From the IMG/VR virus record IMGVR_UViG_3300027839_000051, positions 1-29,951 of that record: 29,951 bases of DNA, one strand, 5' to 3'. The stretch is from a virus. Numbering within the stretch: position 1 is the first letter of the stretch; each line of letters begins with the position of its first letter. Under the pieces are notes generated by a model. It had not been told where the DNA came from and did not search any database. It saw nothing but the letters and a program-made list of their open reading frames with translations. Below, piece by piece: positions 24,233 through 29,602 of the stretch. The translations under genes and the position numbers were made by a program.

Positions 24233-24547
24233 TTACGTCTGGCGCAGAATTCGAGGATGCGCTACTGAGACTCCACCATAACCGGGGCCAGCATCTACTC
24301 CGCCTAGCATGGATCGTCCAGCACCAGCAGCAGCGCCCTTTGCGCCTCTGGAACCGGTAGCAGCTTCAGCCCGACTACGCGGAGCGCCACCAAGCAGCGA
24401 TACACTGCCTAGCTTTTTCCTGGCCATCGCCTTGAGTCGCTCTTCCTGTTCCTCTACTTCCTTGTCTAGCGCGGCTGTCTGTCGCATGGTTACTGCTAGT
24501 TCCTGCGCTGAAGGCTGCGGTTTCTTTGCTTTTTTCAAAAAGCCCAT
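24233..24547 (-). CDS. small basic virion-like protein (gp6.7/gp7.3 position)
   Basis: A 104-residue protein beginning GFLKKAKKPQPSAQEL, with a charged coiled-coil-like segment (VEEQEERLKAMARKK, about 31-45) and a Gly/Ala/Ser-rich basic tail. ATG at 24547 has TAGGATT upstream. It sits just before the portal gene, where T7 has the small virion proteins gp6.7 and gp7.3, one of which shares the Lys/Arg/Gly-rich low-complexity style. Homology is not shown. The first 173 bases overlap the frame of the preceding gene. Confidence 0.72.
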   Translation of the reverse strand: MGFLKKAKKPQPSAQELAVTMRQTAALDKEVEEQEERLKAMARKKLGSVSLLGGAPRSRAEAATGSRGAKGAAAGAGRSMLGGVDAGPGYGGVSVAHPRILRQT

Positions 24548-24887
24548 TTTGTAATCCTATGTATTTGTATAGTTGATATGGCGTCCAGATAAACGGCCTG
24601 TTAATTCCTAGCAATTGCTTAATGTGCCCGACGCATGTATTGAGCATGAATAAACCCTGACCGGACTCTGCTTTATTCCATCTGAGTAATCGATTATTCC
24701 CAATTTTATCATCGATTTCGTCAATTGTATAAACCCTAACTTCTGCCAGTCCTTTTTCAAAAATAATAATTCGGCCTCTATCCGGTCTCATTAGATAACA
24801 ATGATTAATGCTCGGATGAATGAATCTACTCCACCAATGATTAACGCCTTTCGTGAAAACGATGTAGTAAAAATTATCCGAATACAT
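24375..24887 (-). CDS. possible permuted papain-like protein, long 3' overlap
   Basis: A 170-residue frame starting at ATG 24887 (AGG upstream), 14 bases inside the terminase end. Residues 1-115 look like a real domain: WWSRFIHPSINHCYLMRP with H29, a strand pair, then NTCVGHIKQLLGI with C85 and a final WTPYQLYKYI. A histidine motif before a cysteine motif is the order of circularly permuted NlpC/P60 (YiiX/LRAT-type) hydrolases. After about residue 114 the frame overlaps the next gene for 173 bases, and that tail has an odd Ser/Arg/Gly composition; it is probably a by-product of the overlap. Function and enzymatic activity are inference. Confidence 0.68.
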   Translation of the reverse strand: MYSDNFYYIVFTKGVNHWWSRFIHPSINHCYLMRPDRGRIIIFEKGLAEVRVYTIDEIDDKIGNNRLLRWNKAESGQGLFMLNTCVGHIKQLLGINRPFIWTPYQLYKYIGLQNGLFEKSKETAAFSAGTSSNHATDSRARQGSRGTGRATQGDGQEKARQCIAAWWRSA

Positions 24888-26205
24888 TAAACCTAACTTC
24901 GGCCTGTCTTGGTTGGGGTCTACTTCCTGAGATCATCGACTCACGCCATCCTAACGCCAGCGTCTGAAGTGCATCGGCCCCATGTGATGCCCAGTCATGC
25001 ACAGGTGTGTCACGGAATACGTTACGCTTCTCATCGAACTCGCGGTGATAGGATGCGATGCAGTTCAGCCCATGCTCGGCCTTGTCTGGATCGAACCAGA
25101 AACGAGGGAACATCCTACGTACTGCCTGTATACCTTCGGCCTTGGTGCGCGGTCTTTGCACTGTACGGAATGAGATGCCCATCTCTCGTGCTACGTCCTT
25201 GCGTGATCTGCCTGACGTTAGCTCCCTGACCTCGATATCGTGCGGTGCTAGATGCTGACCTAACATGACGCCGTTGGTGGCTGCGTATTGGTTGAGCCAT
25301 TGGATGTAGTGCTCCATGCCTTTGCCTGTGTTCTCGTAGTACCCAATCACACGCACCTCTTTGCCTATGGCCTGGAATAGCCAGATGGACATTGCATCGG
25401 ATATGCCGAGATCCCATGCGGTGTGTACAGCTAGTGATGGCTCTATCGGTAGCCTAGTGACGCGGCCTTGGTCTTTGGCTGTGGCTATCTGGTCAGCGTA
25501 GTAGGCACCGGCTATCTGCGCCTCAAATGAGCCGTAGAATTCCTGTTGAATCAGCGACTCGTCCATCCCCTCCAGACGTTCCTGATCGATGATGTCCGAT
25601 GATATGACCGGTGACCCGTCTGCCCGTCTGGTATCGCGTACGGTGAGATTCTGACAGAACCACTCATTACTAGACCTCGCCATCTGGTACAGGCTATGGC
25701 CGTGATTCCTGCCGCGTGGCGTATAGATGAACACAGCCCATCCACCATTTTCTGCCAGTATCGGCCTGATATAGCCCCATGCGTTGGGGTCACATAGACT
25801 CCACTCGTCGAAGATCACGCCTACCGGGTTTGATCCAACGAGGTTGTTATAGTTGTCTGATCCGGTTAGCTGCCACGTCGACCCATTGACCAGCTCGATG
25901 AGCATTTCCTGAGCATTCGTCCGCTTGCGGATGGCTTGAGGAAATACCTGATCAAGGATAGGGCGTCCGTCTGAGTCGATACCTGACCAGATCGCTTTGC
26001 GTGCCTGTGTCTGGTGTGGGAAAAGATGCCAGTAGGTGCCGACGCGCTGGAACATGGACTTAGCTGTGAAATTGAGGGTTGCTGCCCCTTTCCCGGCTCT
26101 ACGGTGCCAGACTATGCAGGCTCTTTTAGCCCCGTTGTCCATAGCCCGGAAGAAGGCCAATTGGTGCTCTCTAGGCTCCCAGTCGTGGGGGATTGATACC
26201 TCCAC
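24874..26205 (-). CDS. terL: terminase large subunit
   Basis: A 443-residue packaging ATPase-nuclease. ATPase motifs: Walker A HRRAGKG at 34-40, Walker B VGVIFDEW at 128-135 (D133, E134), and the YTPRG coupling motif at 161-165. The RNase H-like nuclease has D265 and D270 in AWDLGISD, D323 in APHDIEVRE, and D404, H409, D411 in VHDWASHGAD. It translocates DNA into the procapsid and cuts concatemers. The start is uncertain: GTG 26205 has no ribosome site ahead, whereas GGAGG lies just inside it, five bases before an ATC codon. The frame is continuous with TerS apart from one TAA. Confidence 0.95.
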   Translation of the reverse strand: MEVSIPHDWEPREHQLAFFRAMDNGAKRACIVWHRRAGKGAATLNFTAKSMFQRVGTYWHLFPHQTQARKAIWSGIDSDGRPILDQVFPQAIRKRTNAQEMLIELVNGSTWQLTGSDNYNNLVGSNPVGVIFDEWSLCDPNAWGYIRPILAENGGWAVFIYTPRGRNHGHSLYQMARSSNEWFCQNLTVRDTRRADGSPVISSDIIDQERLEGMDESLIQQEFYGSFEAQIAGAYYADQIATAKDQGRVTRLPIEPSLAVHTAWDLGISDAMSIWLFQAIGKEVRVIGYYENTGKGMEHYIQWLNQYAATNGVMLGQHLAPHDIEVRELTSGRSRKDVAREMGISFRTVQRPRTKAEGIQAVRRMFPRFWFDPDKAEHGLNCIASYHREFDEKRNVFRDTPVHDWASHGADALQTLALGWRESMISGSRPQPRQAEVRFNVFG

Positions 26206-26223
26206 TACTGTGCATGCATACAG

Positions 26224-26523
26224 TTATGCATTCTTGAAATCCGATACTGTGATAGATAGCTCACCACCACCCTCACCAGTTAATTCAGTGGCTTTCAACT
26301 CAGGCAGATATTTGCCCAACATCCTATGTCGCACATCTGCAACCTTGGAATACTTAGCCAGTTCCTGATTAAACGTGTCAGATTCAGGGTCTAATTTTTC
26401 AATTCTCTCAATTATATCAAAAAGATACTGCACAGACCCACGCTCTTGCATGTACTCTCTGAGAGCCTCTTGTCTCACTAGTCTATTGCGTGTCTTTGTG
26501 TGCATTCCTTTGGTGCTGGTCAT
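26224..26523 (-). CDS. terS: terminase small subunit
   Basis: A 99-residue, helical, charged protein directly before TerL. The C-terminus MLGKYLPELKATELTGEGGGEL (68-89) is typical of small terminase subunits that recognise the packaging site and hand DNA to the large subunit. The N-terminus is basic (KTRNRLVRQEALREYMQERG), suitable for DNA contact. ATG at 26523 overlaps the stop of the preceding 57-residue gene (ATGA); an ATG seven codons in is also possible. Confidence 0.82.
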   Translation of the reverse strand: MTSTKGMHTKTRNRLVRQEALREYMQERGSVQYLFDIIERIEKLDPESDTFNQELAKYSKVADVRHRMLGKYLPELKATELTGEGGGELSITVSDFKNA

Positions 26524-26693
26524 TTGCTCTCACCCCTAGCGTTACCTCTACCAAAGATCCTAGCCCAGCCTTCTGCATAGGCCGATTTTGAGGCCGCATT
26601 GTACCGTCTAGCATGCGCCCCCTTACCCCCGTGATCGTACTCGGGAAAGTGCCGATTGGCTGTTGCCTTGTCTAGCGTGTGACGACTATCCAC
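26520..26693 (-). CDS. 57-residue basic protein at the head of the late operon
   Basis: A 57-residue protein from GTG 26693 (AGGG about 9 bases ahead) to a TGA that overlaps the TerS start (ATGA). The composition is basic and aromatic, with His, Arg, Tyr and Ala (HFPEYDHGGKGAHARRYN, then SAYAEGWARIFGRG). It is the first gene of the leftward late operon and translationally coupled to TerS, so a packaging accessory is possible, but no family is recognised. The size would make most gene finders skip it. Confidence 0.72.
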   Translation of the reverse strand: MDSRHTLDKATANRHFPEYDHGGKGAHARRYNAASKSAYAEGWARIFGRGNARGESK

Positions 26694-26732
26694 GTGGTTT
26701 GACCCTATACATAAATAATTTATAAAAAAGAG

Positions 26733-26761
26733 TTGACAGTGATCTGGGTGATCTATATCTT
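26733..26761 (+). promoter_or_regulatory. rightward sigma70 promoter with repeated spacer
   Basis: TTGACA (26733-26738) and TATCTT (26756-26761) are 17 bases apart. The spacer carries a direct repeat GTGATC-TGG-GTGATC (26739-26753) that could be a repressor site. It drives the rightward small-gene block. A matching leftward promoter for the late operon is not clear in this gap. Confidence 0.75.
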
Positions 26762-26803
26762 CGCTCCATCGAAGTATACATCAATCAGAACGGAGCAGCA
26801 CTA

Positions 26804-26899
26804 ATGAACGACAAGAACACCGGCGGAGACTTCTGGCTACTGGCGACCTTTCTCGTCTTTTTTTGCGCCATCATTTTCGCACCAGCTTTACTAAATTAA
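26804..26899 (+). CDS. 31-residue membrane peptide
   Basis: ATG at 26804 with CGGAG about 9 bases upstream. A polar start (MNDKNTGGDF) precedes one hydrophobic segment from W11 to about L30 (WLLATFLVFFCAIIFAPALL), so it is a single-pass membrane peptide. It is the first gene after the 26733 promoter. The first bases of the gene and its ribosome-site context repeat almost exactly at 28249. Function unknown; small early membrane peptides in phages often act on host or superinfection. Confidence 0.68.
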   Translation: MNDKNTGGDFWLLATFLVFFCAIIFAPALLN

Positions 26900-26916
26900 T
26901 CAGCACGGAGACACAC

Positions 26917-27216
26917 ATGAACAACGCAGCACATCTGACCCACAGCATCCAAGAAAAGCTCGGCCACGAATTCTACCGAGTCAACAACGACAGCAACGGA
27001 AACCCCCGTTATGTAATCCACTATCTAGCATTTGCCAACGAATACGAAGACGCCCGAGAGATCGCCAACAGCATCGGCTTTCACGTATACCGAGCGCGAG
27101 AGTTTGGCGGCGGTTTTGTCACTCAGTCATACAACATAGAAAATGACGCCGAGTTAATCATTGAGGCACGCCCTGCCAAACCTGCCGCAAAAATAGAAGG
27201 GAAAAGAGAGAAATGA
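26917..27216 (+). CDS. small early protein of unknown function
   Basis: A 99-residue protein; ATG 26917 is chosen over an upstream start because CACGGAGAC precedes it closely. The body is mixed alpha/beta with many Asn, Tyr and Glu (NPRYVIHYLAFANEYEDARE) and ends in a Pro/Lys-rich tail. No family is recognised. It is followed by a coupled gene (ATGA). Likely an early host-interaction or regulatory protein from its position only. Confidence 0.7.
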   Translation: MNNAAHLTHSIQEKLGHEFYRVNNDSNGNPRYVIHYLAFANEYEDAREIANSIGFHVYRAREFGGGFVTQSYNIENDAELIIEARPAKPAAKIEGKREK

Positions 27217-27416
27217 AAACAAAAAGAAGCATGAAGGAAAGGGACTGCCATGAGTGCGCCGCAACCATTCACAAAGGCGATCAATATGGAAAGCGTTCTG
27301 TGTCGCTCGGTAGACAGTCCTCATGGGGTATCGACGGAAGGCCAGCAGAAGAAATTCCTGCGTGGGCCTGGTCTGACTTTCGCGTCAAGGTCGATATCTG
27401 CGCTTCCTGTGCATAA
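27213..27416 (+). CDS. small zinc-binding (CxxC...CxxC) protein
   Basis: A 67-residue protein with CHEC (C12, C15) and CASC (C63, C66) pairs 47 residues apart, a probable zinc ribbon or treble clef. The N-terminal stretch CAATIHKGDQYGKR resembles zinc-finger starts of small regulatory or nucleic-acid-binding proteins. It is coupled to the gene before it (ATGA). In an early block a role in binding host transcription or nucleases is possible, but inferred. Confidence 0.7.
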   Translation: MKTKRSMKERDCHECAATIHKGDQYGKRSVSLGRQSSWGIDGRPAEEIPAWAWSDFRVKVDICASCA

Positions 27417-27447
27417 TGCAACCCCAAACCAAAAAGAGGATCAGATA

Positions 27448-27603
27448 ATGCAACTAGAAGACGCGCTCGAATGCACTGTCACACGCAAAGAAGCCATTGC
27501 CGAAATCATGAAGCATGACCTACCCGCCGACGAATTCTTCGACGACGTAGGCGACCGGCCAGAGTATCGCGGCTCGGAAGTCCTACTCTGGCTGGGCTAC
27601 TAA
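27448..27603 (+). CDS. 51-residue conserved phage protein
   Basis: ATG 27448 follows AGAGGAT by about 8 bases. The protein (51 residues) has a helical first half (RKEAIAEIMKHDLPADEFF) and ends DDVGDRPEYRGSEVLLWLGY, a pattern I recognise from small early proteins of many phages. No function is known. Its stop TAA overlaps the ATG of the next gene (TAATG). Confidence 0.75.
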   Translation: MQLEDALECTVTRKEAIAEIMKHDLPADEFFDDVGDRPEYRGSEVLLWLGY

Positions 27604-27761
27604 TGAGAATTTTGCTAGCGATCGCTCTCCTTCTGGCGGTGCTGTGGGTCAGCACAGAAGACCACGATTTCGAGGTAGAGCAGCACAAGCAATACGTCAA
27701 AGACGTCTGCGCTGGATTTCACCCCGATTACAAAAACGCCAAACCGGATTGCACCAAATGA
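27603..27761 (+). CDS. small exported or membrane-anchored protein
   Basis: A 52-residue protein starting at ATG 27603 (TAATG overlap). Residues 1-17 (RILLAIALLLAVLWV) form a signal or anchor segment, followed by an acidic region and two Cys (C36, C50) that could form a disulphide in the periplasm. It ends with an ATGA overlap onto the next gene. An envelope role such as superinfection exclusion is a guess. Confidence 0.7.
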   Translation: MRILLAIALLLAVLWVSTEDHDFEVEQHKQYVKDVCAGFHPDYKNAKPDCTK

Positions 27762-28021
27762 TCATGACACGAGAAAAAGTGGACGCGATGTTCCACCCGT
27801 ACGAACAGAAACTCAGGGACAGCCCCATGATCATACTGTTTGAAACTGTAACAAACGAGGACGACGGAATCGAGGCGCTGATAATGGACGGTACAACCGA
27901 TAGGCACAGCTATCGCGTAGTTTACCGCGACACGGATGCGGATGAGACAATCGGCGTCGTATTTTGTGACACGTACCTAGACGCTAAACGCTACGCAGAC
28001 GATTTCACTCGCAAAACATGA
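27758..28021 (+). CDS. small early protein of unknown function
   Basis: An 87-residue acidic alpha/beta protein; ATG 27758 is chosen because it overlaps the previous stop (ATGA), and starts further upstream would overlap the whole preceding gene. Strands such as IILFETVT and SYRVVYRDTD and the final helix YLDAKRYADDF are visible. No motif gives a function. Its stop overlaps the next start. Confidence 0.7.
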   Translation: MIMTREKVDAMFHPYEQKLRDSPMIILFETVTNEDDGIEALIMDGTTDRHSYRVVYRDTDADETIGVVFCDTYLDAKRYADDFTRKT

Positions 28022-28146
28022 AAATTAAAATGGCAAACGGGATTTACATAGCCACATTCAAGCATCGTAGCGGGAGCGTCTACTTCGGGTATAGCCCTAG
28101 ACTCAGCGAGGCGATGACATTTTGCGCAGGACTTATTCCAGAATAG
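28018..28146 (+). CDS. 42-residue protein, last of the small-gene run
   Basis: ATG 28018 overlaps the preceding stop (ATGA). The 42-residue product is basic and beta-like (IYIATFKHRSGSVYFGYSPR), then SEAMTFCAGL. It is too short for most gene finders, but the coupling and the terminator 24 bases after its stop support it. Function unknown. Confidence 0.65.
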   Translation: MKIKMANGIYIATFKHRSGSVYFGYSPRLSEAMTFCAGLIPE

Positions 28147-28170
28147 ATGCGCTAAACAACGCGAAACGAA

Positions 28171-28195
28171 GTCCGCTTGATTGCGGGCTTTTTTT
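28171..28195 (+). terminator. rho-independent terminator
   Basis: GTCCGC-TTGATT-GCGGGC stem-loop (one wobble pair) followed by seven T. It ends the 26733 transcript. A TATAAT box begins 16 bases further on. Confidence 0.85.
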
Positions 28196-28210
28196 GCCCC
28201 CAATATCGCA

Positions 28211-28216
28211 TATAAT
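28211..28216 (+). promoter_or_regulatory. -10 box of a rightward promoter
   Basis: A perfect TATAAT at 28211-28216 lies directly after the terminator. The -35 region falls in the T-run and is weak. A ribosome site GAGGAAGAGG and ATG 28249 follow. The arrangement recurs at 28684 and 29542. Confidence 0.6.
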
Positions 28217-28248
28217 CGCAGACTCACTAACGAGAGGAAGAGGCACTA

Positions 28249-28428
28249 ATGAACGATAAAAATATGCTGGCGGATCTTCACCAGCCCGAGCCCACTTTGG
28301 CGAAGCGTTTAAGATTTCACCTCGAATTCATGGGGGTGATGGGCATGGCTGGCCGGGAAGACGAGCGCGACAGACACTACACCAAGGCGCGGGAAATCGC
28401 GCAGCAACTAATAGATGAGGGCCGTTAA
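28249..28428 (+). CDS. 59-residue early protein of unknown function
   Basis: ATG 28249 with GAGGAAGAGG upstream; the first bases (GCACTAATGAACGA) repeat the start of the 26804 gene. The protein is helical and charged, Met/Arg-rich (FMGVMGMAGREDERDRHY, then KAREIAQQLIDEGR). Stop and next start are one base apart. No family is recognised. Confidence 0.68.
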   Translation: MNDKNMLADLHQPEPTLAKRLRFHLEFMGVMGMAGREDERDRHYTKAREIAQQLIDEGR

Positions 28429-28429
28429 A

Positions 28430-28606
28430 ATGGCGAAACTCAACAAAGCGCAGCGGGCCGCACTGGTCCGCAAATGGAAGCAGGACCCGCAGGGGATGAC
28501 ATACCGCCAATTCAGGGCAACCGTCCATGCAGGCTACGATTGCGTTATGGTCCAATGGTCCGGGATGTGGTTGGGGATCGAATCGGACGGTTACACGCAC
28601 AGCTAA
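28430..28606 (+). CDS. 58-residue conserved phage protein
   Basis: ATG 28430 follows GAGGG; start chosen over 28415 because the MAKLNKAQRAALVRKW opening is the conserved one. The protein then reads YRQFRATV and ends MWLGIESDGYTHS, an end pattern found in small proteins of many phages. Basic N-terminal helix and aromatic C-terminus may bind nucleic acid, but no function is known to me. A strong terminator follows 20 bases after the stop. Confidence 0.78.
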   Translation: MAKLNKAQRAALVRKWKQDPQGMTYRQFRATVHAGYDCVMVQWSGMWLGIESDGYTHS

Positions 28607-28626
28607 ACAGTTGCCCAGTAATACCG

Positions 28627-28654
28627 AAAGGCCCGCCATTGTGCGGGCCTTTTT
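28627..28654 (+). terminator. strong rho-independent terminator
   Basis: AAAGGCCCGC, a CATTGT loop, and GCGGGCC followed by five T form a 7-bp GC stem extended by A-T pairs. It ends the two-gene unit at 28249-28606. Confidence 0.92.
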
Positions 28655-28683
28655 GTGGGGTGGCTATTACGGCAACGTGCGCA

Positions 28684-28732
28684 TAGAATCGCATACGCGG
28701 GGGCATACCGCCGCCGCTCACTACAGGGCAAC
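28684..28732 (+). promoter_or_regulatory. -10 box and conserved GC-rich leader
   Basis: TAGAAT at 28684-28689, then CGGGGGCATACC, CGCCGC and CTCACTACAGGGCAAC. This leader closely matches the one at 29542-29596. The -35 region is weak. The AGGGC element may serve as ribosome site. Confidence 0.55.
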
Positions 28733-28747
28733 ATGGGGGCAACCAGA

Positions 28748-29494
28748 ATGCTGAAAACAGTCGAATACAGTGGAGCAACAAAAACGCGCGGTATCGCCGT
28801 GACCTATCGGGCAGGGGAGCGCGACACGTATGGGACGTGCCCGACATCCTGCGAAATGAATTGTTCAGGCAAGGGGGCGCAAAAAATAGATCCGGACTAT
28901 TTCGCCGCATTGCTGGTGGCCGTACCCCGTCGGGGCGTGGCCTTTACGTATACCCATTTTGATTGGAATCAATGGGCGGACCGGTCCAATAAACGAAGCG
29001 AAGGCCAGACGGTCGTCAACTTTTCCGCCAAGACGCTGGCGAGTGCGGCGGCGGCGTCGCGAGTAGTTCCGGCGGTAGTCGTCCTACCGGCTACCGAGTG
29101 GGTTAGGGGAAAGTATGCGACCGCCCCGGCATTGGGCGGGGACCTTGTCCAGACTGATGCCGTGCGGGTCGTCCGATGCCCGGCAGAATATAGAGCGGGC
29201 TTCTCTTGCGGCGATTGTGGCGGCGGCGTCCCCTTATGCGCACGGGCGGACCGTGATTACATCATTGGATTTACCGCGCACGGTGCGGGCAAACGAAAGG
29301 CGGCGGACCCTGACACCCCCGGCGGCTGCTACGCGAACGGTGGCCGTGTCCGCCTGCACTGGGACGCGACCGCGAAAAGCGACCAAGGCGGGGAGTCTGA
29401 CGGGGAGCGGCTCGCCCGGTTTGCGCGAGGGCTCCGCCCGGGGTCGATTCTGCGCCACCATGTGGCGGGGGATCTGGGGTCTAACAAAGCATAA
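28748..29494 (+). CDS. cysteine-rich protein with CX3CX3C motif
   Basis: A 248-residue protein from ATG 28748 (GGGGGC about 8 bases ahead; an in-frame ATG at 28733 is possible). C31-x3-C35-x3-C39 lies in TYGTCPTSCEMNCSG, and a second cluster C144, C154, C157, C164 in RCPAEYRAGFSCGDCGGG and VPLCARADRDY; C194 is extra. Between them are strand-helix units (VAFTYTH, QTVVNFSAKTLA, VVPAVVVLP) that could belong to an alpha/beta barrel. The first motif is one residue longer than the radical-SAM CX3CX2C. Metal or Fe-S binding is probable; the reaction is unknown. I recognise similar proteins in other phages but no function. It is GC-rich compared with the rest of the window. Confidence 0.75.
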   Translation: MLKTVEYSGATKTRGIAVTYRAGERDTYGTCPTSCEMNCSGKGAQKIDPDYFAALLVAVPRRGVAFTYTHFDWNQWADRSNKRSEGQTVVNFSAKTLASAAAASRVVPAVVVLPATEWVRGKYATAPALGGDLVQTDAVRVVRCPAEYRAGFSCGDCGGGVPLCARADRDYIIGFTAHGAGKRKAADPDTPGGCYANGGRVRLHWDATAKSDQGGESDGERLARFARGLRPGSILRHHVAGDLGSNKA

Positions 29495-29511
29495 AGTGCG
29501 GGCTTTTTTTG
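29484..29511 (+). terminator. possible degenerate terminator
   Basis: GTGCGGGC followed by seven T and GTGGGG copies the downstream half of the 28627 terminator, but the matching left stem is missing; only AAAGC/GCTTT can pair over an 11-base loop. It may be a decayed copy with reduced efficiency. Confidence 0.45.
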
Positions 29512-29517
29512 TGGGGT

Positions 29518-29602
29518 TTTACTTTCTATAAAGGTGTCCCATATAATCCCATTCACCGGGGGCAATTTCGCCCGCCGCTTCACTACACAGGGCAACTATA
29601 AG
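29518..29602 (+). promoter_or_regulatory. promoter with leader repeated from 28684
   Basis: TATAAT at 29542-29547 with TTTACT 18 bases upstream. Downstream come CGGGGGCA, a small GGGC/GCCC hairpin, CGCCGC, TTCACTACA and GGGCAAC, matching the 28684 leader block by block. ATG 29603 follows. Confidence 0.6.
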
